From Kosakonia sp. SMBL-WEM22 (lineage in GTDB: Bacteria > Pseudomonadota > Gammaproteobacteria > Enterobacterales > Enterobacteriaceae), in assembly GCF_014490785.1 (NCBI RefSeq), contig NZ_CP051488.1:4278001-4342000 (forward strand): a stretch of DNA of 64,000 bases, written 5' to 3'. Below, piece after piece: positions 1-9,017 of the stretch (positions within the stretch are counted from its first letter, which is position 1; each line of letters begins with the position of its first letter). The notes under the pieces were generated by a model. It was not told the DNA's origin. It worked only from the letters and a program-made list of their open reading frames with translations, and made no database searches. The position numbers were made by a program, and so were the translations under genes.

Positions 1-1035
1 AGAGGCGGGCAGTGCAATAATTAAGAAGACCTTCAGCGCCCAGTAGGGCGAGCCAGGCGAGTTGTAATCCTCGCACATCGCCAGGTTTGGGTAGGCAAAA
101 CCAAGAGTCAGAATGCCGTCGCGATCGAAGATGGGCTGTTTGAGCCACCAGCGCAGATGGCGCAGGATCACGCCCTTCACCACGCCCGGCGTGAAGACCG
201 GCAGATCAGCAAAGGCGACGGCGCTCCAGAAGGCGACCATCGCAAAACGGTAGGTGAGGCTGCGGCCAAACGGTATCGACTCCCCTTCTGCCGCCGACAT
301 ATAGATAAAGTCCCCGGCAAAGAGGCTGGCGCGATCGCGAATGGTTGCCGCGCGCGTTTCATCCTCTTCACCGTTCAGCGCGGCGTAGATCAAACCGTAA
401 AAATGAAACGCCATCGAGATGTAGTAATCTTTTGGTCGGCCGGGGCCGTCGGAGTACCAACCATCACCAAGATAGTAGGCATCCATCATCGTAAAGCGGC
501 GTTCAATTGCCTGCGCATCCCACGGTAAACCGGCGCGTTTGAAGCCCAGTTGCACCATGATGGCGAAGAAGTTCCAGTTGCTGTCGGGCATCTCTGCGTC
601 GGTGATCTGATTAAGCCAGCGGTAGAGGTTGTCCCTTTCCTGGGCACTGAAGTTCAGCGTCAATTTATCACCCAGCAGCGCCAGCCCGAGACCGTAGGCC
701 GCCATCTCCACCAGCCGCTGATCGTAGGCCACGGTGTCGCCCCAGTAGCCGCTATCCTGCGGATCGGTGCCGCGCTTGATCGCCGCCAGATATTTCGCGC
801 TGAAGGTTTCCGCCTCGCCACCCGCCATCAGCGGGAACAGGCCCCACAGCGCGCGGGAGAGCCCCTCCATTTCAGCAATCCCATCGCTGTAGTGGGCGCT
901 GGTGGCACCGAGGGAGAATTGCGCCGCACCGGCCGGAAACTGTTTATCCAGCGCGTCGAGCATGCTAGTCAGCGCGCTGACCACCTCGTCGCGGGATGAC
1001 AATGGATTTGATTTTTTCTCGTGCGCCGCCTGCAT
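1..1035 (-). CDS. DUF2264 domain protein (3' end outside window)
   Basis: A frame open from the ATG at 1035 to the window edge gives 345 codons; the C-terminus lies beyond base 1. A strong purine-rich Shine-Dalgarno (GGGAGGAGAGG) precedes the ATG. The protein is rich in Trp and Tyr, with stretches such as NWNFFAIM (about residue 150), DGWYSDGP (about 190), DYYISMAFHFYGLIYA and RDGILTLGF near the edge. These fit the DUF2264 family, whose fold is thought to be an alpha/alpha barrel like that of unsaturated uronyl hydrolases. The substrate is unknown, so a sugar-degrading role is inference. It is divergent from an AraC-type regulator 150 bases away, which suggests inducible expression. Confidence 0.8.
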   Translation of the reverse strand, partial: MQAAHEKKSNPLSSRDEVVSALTSMLDALDKQFPAGAAQFSLGATSAHYSDGIAEMEGLSRALWGLFPLMAGGEAETFSAKYLAAIKRGTDPQDSGYWGDTVAYDQRLVEMAAYGLGLALLGDKLTLNFSAQERDNLYRWLNQITDAEMPDSNWNFFAIMVQLGFKRAGLPWDAQAIERRFTMMDAYYLGDGWYSDGPGRPKDYYISMAFHFYGLIYAALNGEEDETRAATIRDRASLFAGDFIYMSAAEGESIPFGRSLTYRFAMVAFWSAVAFADLPVFTPGVVKGVILRHLRWWLKQPIFDRDGILTLGFAYPNLAMCEDYNSPGSPYWALKVFLIIALPAS

Positions 1036-1188
1036 AACCTCTCCTCCCCTGATGTGTGGCAGAAGAATAGTTAATGAACAGCGCGGTGAAATGTTAGCTC
1101 TGTCACACCGCCGTAACTTCTCTGAACCTGTTATTGAGAAAATTTAAAACCGTGGTTTATAAATGGCTACAGGGAAGTAAAAATTGAG

Positions 1189-2076
1189 ATGGGTTGCACC
1201 ATGACTTCAGGCTTGCAGACCGAGCGGCTGGAACTGATTACCCTCAACGACGCGATCGTGTCGTTTAGCCGCCTTTACGCCAATACCGTGCGTTACCACC
1301 ACTGGCATCAGTGTCTGGAAGTGCTCTATGTCGAAGAGGGATTCGGCGTGGTGATTGTTGATAACCGCCACTACACCATGCGCCCCGGCAGGCTCTTCTT
1401 CTTTCCGCCCTTTACCCTGCACCGGGTGATGGTGGATGAACAGGCCCAGGATTGTTATCGCCGCACCATCATTCATGTCGATCACCATGTAGTGCTCAAA
1501 CATCTGCGCGATTTTCCGCATAATCACCAGCGCTTACAGCGCCTCTCCTTACGCGGCGGCGCGGCGGTAGTGATGGACGCGGCCGATATTCATCCCCATA
1601 TCGATCATCTGTTTAGCTGTTATGCGAAGCTGGCGGAGAACCGCAGCCTGAACGTCGAGCAGGTCGCTTGCCTGCTGCTCAATCTGTTAAGTATGTTGCC
1701 GGAAGATAATGAGAAATTACCGGAACAGCAGAGCGGGATCGCCACGCCAGTGATGTTCTGGTTACAGGAAAATTACCGGCAGAAGTTTAGCCTGCAACGG
1801 CTCGCCGAGGATCTCGGCAAGTCACGCAGCTATGTCTCGCGCCGCTTCCACTTCGAGACCGGCGAGCCGATCCATCAATATTTAAATACCCTGCGCCTGC
1901 GCAAAGCGTGCGACTCGCTGCTCCACACACCGCTCAGCATCCGCGAGATCGCCCTTGATGTCGGCTTTTCCGATGTGACCTACTTTATCAGCGCCTTTAA
2001 GCGCGGCATCGGCGAAACGCCGTTGCAGTACAGGAAGAATCATCGCAACGAACAAGCCCTTAAGAAGCACCTTTAA
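1189..2076 (+). CDS. AraC-family transcriptional regulator
   Basis: The 295-residue product has an N-terminal cupin-like sensor domain (about residues 20-120, with HHWHQCLEVLYVEEG and RPGRLFFFPPFTLHRV) and a C-terminal double helix-turn-helix of the AraC/XylS type (about 185-285, with SLQRLAEDLGKSRSYVSRRF and LSIREIALDVGFSDVTYFIS). This is the layout of carbohydrate-responsive AraC activators, where the cupin binds the inducer. A start at 1201 (second Met) is equally possible because neither ATG has a strong ribosome site. The divergent DUF2264 gene is the obvious candidate target. I cannot name the inducer. Confidence 0.9.
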   Translation: MGCTMTSGLQTERLELITLNDAIVSFSRLYANTVRYHHWHQCLEVLYVEEGFGVVIVDNRHYTMRPGRLFFFPPFTLHRVMVDEQAQDCYRRTIIHVDHHVVLKHLRDFPHNHQRLQRLSLRGGAAVVMDAADIHPHIDHLFSCYAKLAENRSLNVEQVACLLLNLLSMLPEDNEKLPEQQSGIATPVMFWLQENYRQKFSLQRLAEDLGKSRSYVSRRFHFETGEPIHQYLNTLRLRKACDSLLHTPLSIREIALDVGFSDVTYFISAFKRGIGETPLQYRKNHRNEQALKKHL

Positions 2077-2087
2077 AAGTGCTTTTT
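2065..2087 (+). terminator. Rho-independent terminator of the AraC gene
   Basis: AAGCAC and GTGCTT form a 6-bp stem with an 8-base loop followed by TTTTT. The stem overlaps the AraC stop codon at 2074-2076. It separates the regulator from the toxin-antitoxin pair that starts 40 bases later. Confidence 0.6.
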
Positions 2088-2126
2088 AATGCACCATAAT
2101 GGCCGCTCTTTGCAAGGAGAACGACT

Positions 2127-2375
2127 ATGCCATTCCAGATCCTGACGACCACCGCAGCCAGCATCACCGAACTGAAACGTGACCCTATGGGGACATTTAA
2201 TGCCGGTGAAGGCGCGCCGGTTGCCATTCTTAATCGCAATGAACCCGCGTTCTACTGCGTCCCGCCCGCGCTCTATGCACGCCTGATGGAGATGCTTGAA
2301 GACGAAGAGTTGGGGCGCATTGCGGACGAGCGAGCTGATGAACCCACCATCGAGGTCAAGTTGGATGACTTATAA
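2127..2375 (+). CDS. Type II antitoxin, Phd/YefM/StbD-like
   Basis: The 82-residue protein starts MPFQILTTTAASITELK and contains PVAILNRNEPAFYCVP. These are signatures of the Phd/YefM superfamily antitoxins of the RelB/StbD subgroup. The N-terminal half should form the DNA-binding dimer. The acidic C-terminus (EPTIEVKLDDL) should wrap the toxin. It has a good ribosome site (AAGGAG, 2115-2120) and overlaps the toxin gene by 11 bases, the usual translational coupling. By family analogy it represses its own promoter and neutralises the downstream RelE-like toxin. The module lies between the AraC gene and parE, a place where E. coli has no such pair, so it is probably acquired. Confidence 0.85.
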   Translation: MPFQILTTTAASITELKRDPMGTFNAGEGAPVAILNRNEPAFYCVPPALYARLMEMLEDEELGRIADERADEPTIEVKLDDL

Positions 2376-2646
2376 GCTGGCGTTCAACGTATCGGCATTA
2401 AAGGAGTGGAAGAAGCTGGGAAGCACCGTAAGAGAACAGTTTAAAAAGAAGCTTCAGGAGCGCCTTGAAAACCCGCGTGTCCCGGCAGCACAGCTCCATG
2501 GACGCAAAGATCAGTACAAAATTAAGCTACGCGGTGCTGGATACCGGCTGGTCTATAAAGTCGAGGATGAGATCATCACCGTGACGGTGATCGGTGTGGG
2601 CAAACGCGAGAACGATGAGATCTACACTGCCACCCGTTTCAGATAA
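2365..2646 (+). CDS. Type II toxin, RelE/StbE family mRNA interferase
   Basis: I chose the ATG at 2365, inside the end of the antitoxin gene, because it gives a standard 93-residue RelE-fold toxin beginning MTYKLAFNVSALKEWKKL. A longer frame from 2296 exists but would overlap the antitoxin heavily. Family features are the central KIKLRGAGYRLVYKVED and the C-terminal VIGVGKRENDEIY, in the region that carries catalytic basic residues in RelE. RelE toxins cleave mRNA in the ribosomal A site. The frame is intact and the pair looks functional. Confidence 0.85.
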   Translation: MTYKLAFNVSALKEWKKLGSTVREQFKKKLQERLENPRVPAAQLHGRKDQYKIKLRGAGYRLVYKVEDEIITVTVIGVGKRENDEIYTATRFR

Positions 2647-2657
2647 GATGCACAACA

Positions 2658-2810
2658 TGCCGGATGGCGGCTTGCGCCTTATCCGGCCTACATAAAACCC
2701 GAAGAGTTATAGCTGATCGCCCTGGCAGGTTGGGCACAATATGCCGGATGGTCGGCATACATAAAACCGAAAGCGTTGAGCAGGCCCGGCGAGCAGAGCG
2801 CCATCGGGCA
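2658..2810. repeat. REP-like palindromic sequences
   Basis: Three imperfect REP units follow the toxin gene: 2658-2691 (TGCCGGATGGCGG...ATCCGGCCTAC), a decayed copy near 2741-2762, and 2781-2810 (CAGGCCCGGC...CATCGGGCA). They resemble the better arrays beside fadH at the other end of the window and fill the space between the convergent toxin and parE genes. Confidence 0.7.
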
Positions 2811-2816
2811 CAGGGT

Positions 2817-4709
2817 TTAGGCTTCGATCTCCGCCGTATCGCCCTTCTCTTGCAGCCAGTTGCGTCGATCTTCCGAGCGCTTCTTGGCCAACAACATATC
2901 CATCATGGCGTCGGTCTGCTTATCATCTTCATCGCTGATGACCAGCTGCACCAGGCGGCGGGTATTCGGATCGAGGGTGGTTTCACGCAGCTGCATCGGG
3001 TTCATCTCGCCCAGCCCTTTAAAGCGCTGTACGTTCGGTTTGCCCTTTTTGCGTTTCAGCTGCTCCAGCACGCCGGTTTTTTCCTCTTCCGTTAACGCGT
3101 AATAGACCTCTTTGCCGAGATCGATACGGTAGAGCGGCGGTAGCGCGACATAGACGTGACCGTTTTTCACAAGCGTACGGAAATGTTTCACAAACAGCGC
3201 GCAGAGCAGCGTGGCGATGTGCAGGCCATCGGAGTCCGCATCCGCCAGAATACAGATCTTGCCGTAGCGCAGCTGGCTAAGATCTTCGCTGTCTGGGTCG
3301 ATACCGATCGCTACCGAGATATCATGCACCTCCTGCGAGGCCAGCACCTCATCGGAGGAGACCTCCCAGGTGTTAAGGATCTTACCCTTCAGCGGCATGA
3401 TCGCCTGATATTCGCGATCGCGCGCCTGCTTTGCAGATCCGCCCGCAGAGTCCCCTTCCACCAGGAAGAGTTCCGTACGCGAAAGATCCTGCGCGGTGCA
3501 ATCCGCCAGCTTGCCGGGCAGCGCCGGGCCGCTGGTGAGCTTTTTACGCACCACTTTTTTGGCGGCGCGCATGCGCCGCTGGGCGCTGGAGATCGCCATC
3601 TCTGCCAGCATTTCCGCGGTCTGAATATTCTGGTTCAGCCACAGGCTGAAGGCATCTTTCACCACGCCGGAGACAAACGCCGCGCACTGGCGAGAGGAGA
3701 GACGCTCTTTGGTCTGCCCGGCAAACTGCGGATCCTGCATTTTGACCGACAGCACATAGGCGCAGCGATCCCAGATATCTTCCGCCGAGAGCTTCACCCC
3801 GCGCGGCAGGATATTGCGGTATTCACAAAATTCGCGCATCGCATCGAGCAGCCCCTGGCGCAAGCCGTTAACGTGGGTGCCGCCCTGCATAGTCGGGATC
3901 AGGTTAACGTAGCTCTCGGTCAGTAGCTCGCCGCCTTCCGGCAGCCAGAGCAGCGCCCAGTCCACCGCTTCCGTTTCGGCAGAGAAGTTGCCGATAAAGG
4001 GTTTTTCCGGCAGCGTCGGCAAGCCGTTTACCGCTTCGCTCAGGTAGTCGTTCAGACCATCCTGGTAGCACCAGCGCTGCTCGGCGTTATTCACATTGTC
4101 TTTAAAGACAATCTCAACGCCCGGACAGAGTACCGCTTTCGCTTTCAGCAGATGCATCAGGCGGGAGACGGAGAAGCGCGGGCTGTCGAAGAAGGATTCA
4201 TCCGGCCAGAAGTGAACGCTGGTGCCGGTATTGCGCTTACCGCAGGTGCCGATGACCTGCAGATCCTGCACCTTATCGCCATTCTCGAAAGCGATGCTGT
4301 AGACCTGGCCGTCGCGTTTGACGGTCACTTCCACGCGCCGCGACAGGGCGTTAACCACCGAAATACCAACGCCATGCAGGCCGCCCGAGAACTGGTAGTT
4401 TTTATTGGAGAACTTACCGCCCGCGTGCAGGCGGCAGAGGATCAGTTCGACAGCAGGAACGCCCTCTTCCGGGTGGATATCCACCGGCATACCGCGCCCG
4501 TCGTCGATAACTTCCAGCGACTGGTCGGCGTGAAGAATGACCTCCACGCGCTTCGCGTGGCCCGCCAGCGCTTCATCCACGCTGTTATCAATAACTTCCT
4601 GCCCCAGATGGTTAGGGCGCGTGGTATCGGTATACATCCCCGGACGGCGGCGAACCGGCTCAAGCCCGGTGAGTACCTCTATGGCATCAGCGTTATAGGA
4701 TTGCGTCAT
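2817..4709 (-). CDS. parE: DNA topoisomerase IV subunit B
   Basis: The 630-residue product matches E. coli ParE in length and sequence. The GHKL ATPase motifs are DNSVDEALAG (41-50), DDGRGMP (69-75) and GGLHGVG (109-115). The TOPRIM domain shows EGDSAGGSAKQAR (418-430) with its catalytic Glu, and DADSDG (490-495) for Mg2+. With ParC it decatenates daughter chromosomes in the cytoplasm. It is the last gene of a minus-strand run nudF-yqiB-cpdA-yqiA-parE and is separated from yqiA by 39 bases. Confidence 0.98.
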   Translation of the reverse strand: MTQSYNADAIEVLTGLEPVRRRPGMYTDTTRPNHLGQEVIDNSVDEALAGHAKRVEVILHADQSLEVIDDGRGMPVDIHPEEGVPAVELILCRLHAGGKFSNKNYQFSGGLHGVGISVVNALSRRVEVTVKRDGQVYSIAFENGDKVQDLQVIGTCGKRNTGTSVHFWPDESFFDSPRFSVSRLMHLLKAKAVLCPGVEIVFKDNVNNAEQRWCYQDGLNDYLSEAVNGLPTLPEKPFIGNFSAETEAVDWALLWLPEGGELLTESYVNLIPTMQGGTHVNGLRQGLLDAMREFCEYRNILPRGVKLSAEDIWDRCAYVLSVKMQDPQFAGQTKERLSSRQCAAFVSGVVKDAFSLWLNQNIQTAEMLAEMAISSAQRRMRAAKKVVRKKLTSGPALPGKLADCTAQDLSRTELFLVEGDSAGGSAKQARDREYQAIMPLKGKILNTWEVSSDEVLASQEVHDISVAIGIDPDSEDLSQLRYGKICILADADSDGLHIATLLCALFVKHFRTLVKNGHVYVALPPLYRIDLGKEVYYALTEEEKTGVLEQLKRKKGKPNVQRFKGLGEMNPMQLRETTLDPNTRRLVQLVISDEDDKQTDAMMDMLLAKKRSEDRRNWLQEKGDTAEIEA

Positions 4710-4748
4710 GGTGTATTCGTAGATAGTGATCGCATCGTTTCCGGCGGC

Positions 4749-5324
4749 TTATTCAAGCCCAAGGAAATCGATAATCTGTGTGAAATGTTTCTCAAAGCCC
4801 GTGAAGGCGTGATTTCCGCCCTCTTCAACTGTCTGGCGGCAGGCATCGTAATAGGCCACCGCCTGGCGGTAATCGAGCACTTCGTCCCCGGTTTGTTGCA
4901 GCAGCCAGATCAGATCCGGCGCCTCAAGCGGGTCAACTTGCATCACTTTGAGCTCGTAAATATGGCGAGACTCTAGCACATATTGCTGCCCTGTGTAGGG
5001 GTTCTCGTTAGGGCCGAGATAATCCGCCAGCAATTCAAACGGCCGCACCGCCGGATTGACCACCACCGCCGGCAACATAAAGCACTGCGAGAGCCATGTC
5101 GCCAGATAACCACCGAGTGAAGAGCCGACAATACCGAGCGTTTTTCCGCCCCGCTCTAGCACCAGCGACTCCAGCATCTCTGCGGCTTCGGCCGGATAGG
5201 GTGGCAGCTGCGGCACCACCATTTCAATATGCGGATGCTGCTGGGCGACCCATTGCGCCAGCTGCGTCGCTTTGCCGGAGCTGGGCGAACTGTTGAAACC
5301 ATGTATATAAAGAAGCGTTGACAT
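4749..5324 (-). CDS. yqiA: Esterase YqiA (alpha/beta hydrolase)
   Basis: I set the start at 5324 (MSTLLYIHGFNSSP). It overlaps the cpdA stop as TGATG and gives 191 residues, close to the E. coli protein. An upstream in-frame ATG exists but lies inside cpdA. The alpha/beta-hydrolase oxyanion motif YIHGFNSS is at residues 6-13 and the nucleophile elbow GSSLGG near 70. E. coli YqiA has carboxylesterase activity on short acyl esters, with unknown physiological substrate. The one-base overlap implies translational coupling to cpdA. Confidence 0.95.
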   Translation of the reverse strand: MSTLLYIHGFNSSPSSGKATQLAQWVAQQHPHIEMVVPQLPPYPAEAAEMLESLVLERGGKTLGIVGSSLGGYLATWLSQCFMLPAVVVNPAVRPFELLADYLGPNENPYTGQQYVLESRHIYELKVMQVDPLEAPDLIWLLQQTGDEVLDYRQAVAYYDACRQTVEEGGNHAFTGFEKHFTQIIDFLGLE

Positions 5325-6151
5325 CAATAGCCTTCTGAGGCGGTATCGGGCCTGAATTCGCTCCCCGCCAGACGGCACACTTCGGTGTGCAGCGTTCCGT
5401 CAGGGTAGAGATCCAGCCAGCGCCAGCCTGGCGCGATGGTATCGAGCGTGAAGCTGGCACAGTGCGGCTTAAACTGTACGCAGGTGGACGGCGTCGCCAG
5501 CAGGCGGCGGCCATTCCAGTTGAGATCCAGTTCCTGGTGGATATGCCCGCATAGCAGCGTACGCACCTGCGGAAAGCGTTGCAGGACGTTATCCAGCTCC
5601 GCGGCGTTGCGCAGGCTGTGCTGATCGAGCCAGCTGCAGCCGGACGGCAGCGGGTGATGATGCAGAAGCAGTAACGTATGACGCTGCGGGCTATCGGCGA
5701 GTTTTTTCTCCAGCCAGTCGAGCTGAAATTCGCTTAGCTCACCGTGCGGCACGCCGAACACCTGGCTGTCGAGCAGCAGAATTTGCCACTGCTCACCGAT
5801 AAAAACACGTTTAGCGGATGAGATACCCGCATCCTGCAACGCGCTGTACATGGCAGGTTGAAAATCGTGATTGCCCGGCAGCCAGACGCAGGGTGCGTCG
5901 AAGCTTGCGATGCCTTCAGCAAAGTGCTGATAAGCCGCAGCGGTATGATCCTGCGCCAAATCGCCGGTGGCGACGATCAGATCGCACGCACGCTGCTGAG
6001 CCCGGATCGCGTTCAGTACCGCCTGATAGCTCTCCCAGGTATTTACTCCTAACAGCGTTTCATGCTTTTTGGCGAACAGGTGAGAATCGGTTATTTGTAA
6101 TACCCTGACTCTGGACTCACTCCCCAGAGAGAGGTTTAACAGGCTTTCCAA
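5324..6151 (-). CDS. cpdA: 3',5'-cyclic AMP phosphodiesterase
   Basis: The 275-residue calcineurin-like metallophosphoesterase has all five metal-site motifs in order: ITDSHLF (about 21), ATGDLAQDH (about 61), LPGNHD (about 92), LLHHHPLPSG (about 162) and LCGHIHQE (about 200). The length equals that of E. coli CpdA, which hydrolyses cAMP and so limits CRP signalling. It overlaps yqiA by one base and follows yqiB after 24 bases. Confidence 0.97.
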   Translation of the reverse strand: MESLLNLSLGSESRVRVLQITDSHLFAKKHETLLGVNTWESYQAVLNAIRAQQRACDLIVATGDLAQDHTAAAYQHFAEGIASFDAPCVWLPGNHDFQPAMYSALQDAGISSAKRVFIGEQWQILLLDSQVFGVPHGELSEFQLDWLEKKLADSPQRHTLLLLHHHPLPSGCSWLDQHSLRNAAELDNVLQRFPQVRTLLCGHIHQELDLNWNGRRLLATPSTCVQFKPHCASFTLDTIAPGWRWLDLYPDGTLHTEVCRLAGSEFRPDTASEGY

Positions 6152-6175
6152 ATGGTGTCCTTAGGTTTCACGACG

Positions 6176-6598
6176 CTAACAAACCGGAATCGCCATTGCT
6201 CCATGTGCTAAACAGTAACGCAGCCAGTCGGCCAGAAACTGGTTAATTTGATGCTTTTCGTCGCGTTGATGCAACTTTTTATTGGGGTAATCATACCGCG
6301 CTTTAAATCGAAAGATCTGCTGGCTCGAACACACTTCGGCCACCATCGCATCGTGATACAGGCGCACTGTCATTGAGGGCAGGCTCCAGTAGCTGACGGC
6401 AGGCGCGGTCTGTTCAATCTCCACAAGCGTAGTGTAGCGGGTGGATTCAACAATCGTTAATCGGTACTGCGCATTGGTCACCTGATAACTTACCGCTTCG
6501 CCCGCCTCATCATTACGCGGTAGCAGGCGGCGCAGCTGGGCGAAATTGGTTTCGCACAGGCGCATCATTTCCGGGAAGTCAGGTGTGTAACGCTTCAT
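6176..6598 (-). CDS. yqiB: DUF1249 protein YqiB
   Basis: The start at 6598 (MKRYTPDFPEMM) gives the 140 residues of E. coli YqiB; the codon three positions upstream is less likely. The start overlaps the nudF stop as ATGA. The protein is highly conserved, with SYWSLPSMTVRLYHDAM in the centre and KLHQRDEKHQINQFLADWL near the end. Its biochemical function is unknown. Its place between nudF and cpdA is fixed in enterobacteria. Confidence 0.95.
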   Translation of the reverse strand: MKRYTPDFPEMMRLCETNFAQLRRLLPRNDEAGEAVSYQVTNAQYRLTIVESTRYTTLVEIEQTAPAVSYWSLPSMTVRLYHDAMVAEVCSSQQIFRFKARYDYPNKKLHQRDEKHQINQFLADWLRYCLAHGAMAIPVC

Positions 6599-7227
6599 TT
6601 TTTCCACTCGTTTTGTAAGCTCTCATAATGCAGCTGCAGCCATTGCAAGGCGATGACAGACGCTGCGTTGTCAATTGTCCCCTCTTCTACCCACTGGTAA
6701 GCCTGTTCCCGGCTCACCACATGAACACGAATATCTTCGTTTTCATCCACCAGACCATGAATACCTGAGGCCTGTGTGGCATCCACTTCACCAACCAATA
6801 CGGCAGTGCGCTCGCTGGTCCCCCCCGGGCTTGCCAGGTAGCTCAGCATCCTTTTTACGCGTCCGACCGCTAAACCGGCCTCTTCATCCGCTTCACGCCG
6901 GGCAACCTCTTCATCCGATTCGCCCGTTTCGATCATGCCGGCAACCATTTCCAACAGCCACGGCGTGTCGCTGGTATCAAACGCCGCGATGCGGATCTGT
7001 TCGATCAGCACAACTTCGTCGCGCACAGGGTCATAGGGTAGCAAGACTGCGGCATGACCGCGTTCAAAAATTTCACGCTGCACTTCGCCACTCATTCCAC
7101 CATTAAAAAGACGATGGCGAAAACGATAGCGAACGAGCGAAAAAAAACCGGTGTAGAGCGTTTCCCGTGCAATAATTTCTACATCATTTTTTGTGAAAGT
7201 GACGATGGATGAGTCTGGCTTATTCAT
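6595..7227 (-). CDS. nudF: ADP-ribose pyrophosphatase (Nudix hydrolase)
   Basis: I chose the start at 7227 (MNKPDSSIVTFTKNDVEII), giving 210 residues against 209 in E. coli. An upstream in-frame extension lacks similarity to the family. The Nudix box runs from GMIETGE to READEEAGL around residues 97-119 with every consensus residue present. The enzyme hydrolyses ADP-ribose to AMP and ribose 5-phosphate. It is divergent from tolC and heads the nudF-yqiB-cpdA-yqiA-parE run. Confidence 0.96.
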   Translation of the reverse strand: MNKPDSSIVTFTKNDVEIIARETLYTGFFSLVRYRFRHRLFNGGMSGEVQREIFERGHAAVLLPYDPVRDEVVLIEQIRIAAFDTSDTPWLLEMVAGMIETGESDEEVARREADEEAGLAVGRVKRMLSYLASPGGTSERTAVLVGEVDATQASGIHGLVDENEDIRVHVVSREQAYQWVEEGTIDNAASVIALQWLQLHYESLQNEWKK

Positions 7228-7434
7228 TGGCGGCATCTCATATGAAGTGATGATAAATCGGTGGATTTTCAAGCCTGTTTTACGCGTGTTTCAAGCGCTA
7301 TGTGTTAGATTGATGCAAATTTATGCCGATGGCACGTTACGCCAAGCTTTCGCGGTGCGTACTTCTGGTAGAATCTGCGATTATTTTTTCCAATTTAGAT
7401 CAGCGCTAGTACTGCTTCACAACAAGGAATGCAA

Positions 7435-8874
7435 ATGAAGAAATTGCTCCCCCTCTTTATCGGCCTGAGCCTGTCCGGTTTCAGTGCGATGAGCCAGGCA
7501 GAAAACCTGTTACAGGTTTATCAGCAGGCGCGTTTAAGCAACCCGGATCTGCGTAAATCCGCCGCCGACCGCGATGCCGCCTTCGAAAAGATCAATGAAG
7601 CGCGTAGCCCGTTACTGCCTCAGCTTGGTTTGGGGGCAGATTACACCTATACCAACGGTTTCCGCGATAGCCAGGGCGTCGATTCCAGCGTGACCAGCGG
7701 TTCACTGCAATTAACGCAGACCATTTTTGATATGTCGAAATGGCGCGCGCTGACTTTACAGGAAAAAAGTGCCGGGATTCAGGATGTCACCTGGCAGACC
7801 GACCAGCAGACGCTGATGCTGAACACAGCCACCGCCTACTTCAACGTACTGAGCGCTATTGATACGCTCTCTTTTACCGAAGCGCAGAAACAGTCTATTT
7901 ATCGCCAGTTAGATCAAACCACCCAGCGTTTTAACGTTGGCCTGGTTGCCATCACCGATGTGCAAAACGCCCGCTCACAGTATGACACCGTGCTGGCGAA
8001 CGAAGTTTCCGCACGTAACGCACTGGATAACGCAGTAGAGACACTGCGCCAGGTAACCGGCAATTACTATCCGGAACTGGCCTCGCTGAACGTTCAGAGC
8101 TTTAATACTGATAAACCGCAGCCGGTTAACAATCTGCTGAAAGAAGCAGAAAAACGTAACCTGACGCTGTTGCAGGCGCGTTTAAGCCAGGATCTGGCGC
8201 GCGAGCAGATTCGCCAGGCGCAGGATGGTCATTTGCCGACTCTGGATTTGACCGCCTCTACCGGTGTGTCAAACTCCTCCTACAGCGGCTCCAGAACACG
8301 TAATAACTCGCAGTTTAGCGACTCCGACGTTGGTCAAAACAAAGTCGGCCTGAGCTTCTCACTGCCGCTCTACCAGGGTGGTCAGGTGAACTCGCAGGTT
8401 AAACAGGCGCAGTATAACTTCGTGGGTGCCAGCGAGCAGCTGGAGAGCGCGCACCGCAGCGTGGTGCAGAACGTTCGCTCCTCCTTTAATAACGTGAACG
8501 CCTCGATCAGCAGCATCAACGCCTACAAACAGGCGGTGGTCTCTGCGCAGAGCTCACTCGATGCGATGGAAGCGGGTTACTCGGTCGGTACACGCACAAT
8601 TGTTGACGTGCTGGATGCCACCACTACGCTTTACAACGCCAAGCAGCAGCTCTCAAGCGCTCGTTATAACTACCTGATTAATCAGCTTAATATTAAGCAA
8701 GCTCTCGGTACGCTGAACGAGCAGGATCTGGTCGCGCTCAACGGCGCGCTGGGCAAATCCATCTCTACCGCGCCAGAGAGCGTGGCACCGGAGAACCCGG
8801 AGCAGCAGGCTAAGGTTGAGAACTTCGGCGCGGGTGCACAACCTGCCGCCGCGCGCACCGGTCTGACGCGCTAA
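7435..8874 (+). CDS. tolC: Outer membrane efflux channel TolC
   Basis: The start at 7435 (MKKLLPLFIGLSLSG) is preferred over the ATG two codons earlier: AAGGA ends 5 bases before 7435 but abuts the earlier ATG. A 22-residue signal peptide ends at SQA before ENLLQVYQQARLSNP. The 479-residue protein shows the duplicated TolC architecture, with the repeated QTIFDMSKWRA and SLPLYQGG strands and long alpha-hairpins. TolC forms the trimeric exit duct for AcrAB-type drug pumps and type I secretion. The C-terminal tail after about residue 450 is the least conserved part, as usual. It leads tolC-ygiB-ygiC, though a terminator follows it. Confidence 0.98.
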   Translation: MKKLLPLFIGLSLSGFSAMSQAENLLQVYQQARLSNPDLRKSAADRDAAFEKINEARSPLLPQLGLGADYTYTNGFRDSQGVDSSVTSGSLQLTQTIFDMSKWRALTLQEKSAGIQDVTWQTDQQTLMLNTATAYFNVLSAIDTLSFTEAQKQSIYRQLDQTTQRFNVGLVAITDVQNARSQYDTVLANEVSARNALDNAVETLRQVTGNYYPELASLNVQSFNTDKPQPVNNLLKEAEKRNLTLLQARLSQDLAREQIRQAQDGHLPTLDLTASTGVSNSSYSGSRTRNNSQFSDSDVGQNKVGLSFSLPLYQGGQVNSQVKQAQYNFVGASEQLESAHRSVVQNVRSSFNNVNASISSINAYKQAVVSAQSSLDAMEAGYSVGTRTIVDVLDATTTLYNAKQQLSSARYNYLINQLNIKQALGTLNEQDLVALNGALGKSISTAPESVAPENPEQQAKVENFGAGAQPAAARTGLTR

Positions 8875-8890
8875 ACACCCGCAATACATC

Positions 8891-8916
8891 ACGGGGGCGC
8901 ACAGCCCCCGTTTTTA
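8891..8916 (+). terminator. Rho-independent terminator after tolC
   Basis: ACGGGGGC and GCCCCCGT pair around a GCACA loop and are followed by TTTTT. It lies 17 bases after the tolC stop and should reduce read-through into ygiB. Confidence 0.9.
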
Positions 8917-9017
8917 CGTAAGGCAACGTAAAGGCCTTCCCGCCTCGCTTTAACTTCGCCCCCCCATCCTCTATCCTGATTGTTTATTCATGCCTTTGGG
9001 TCCACAGGAAGATAACA

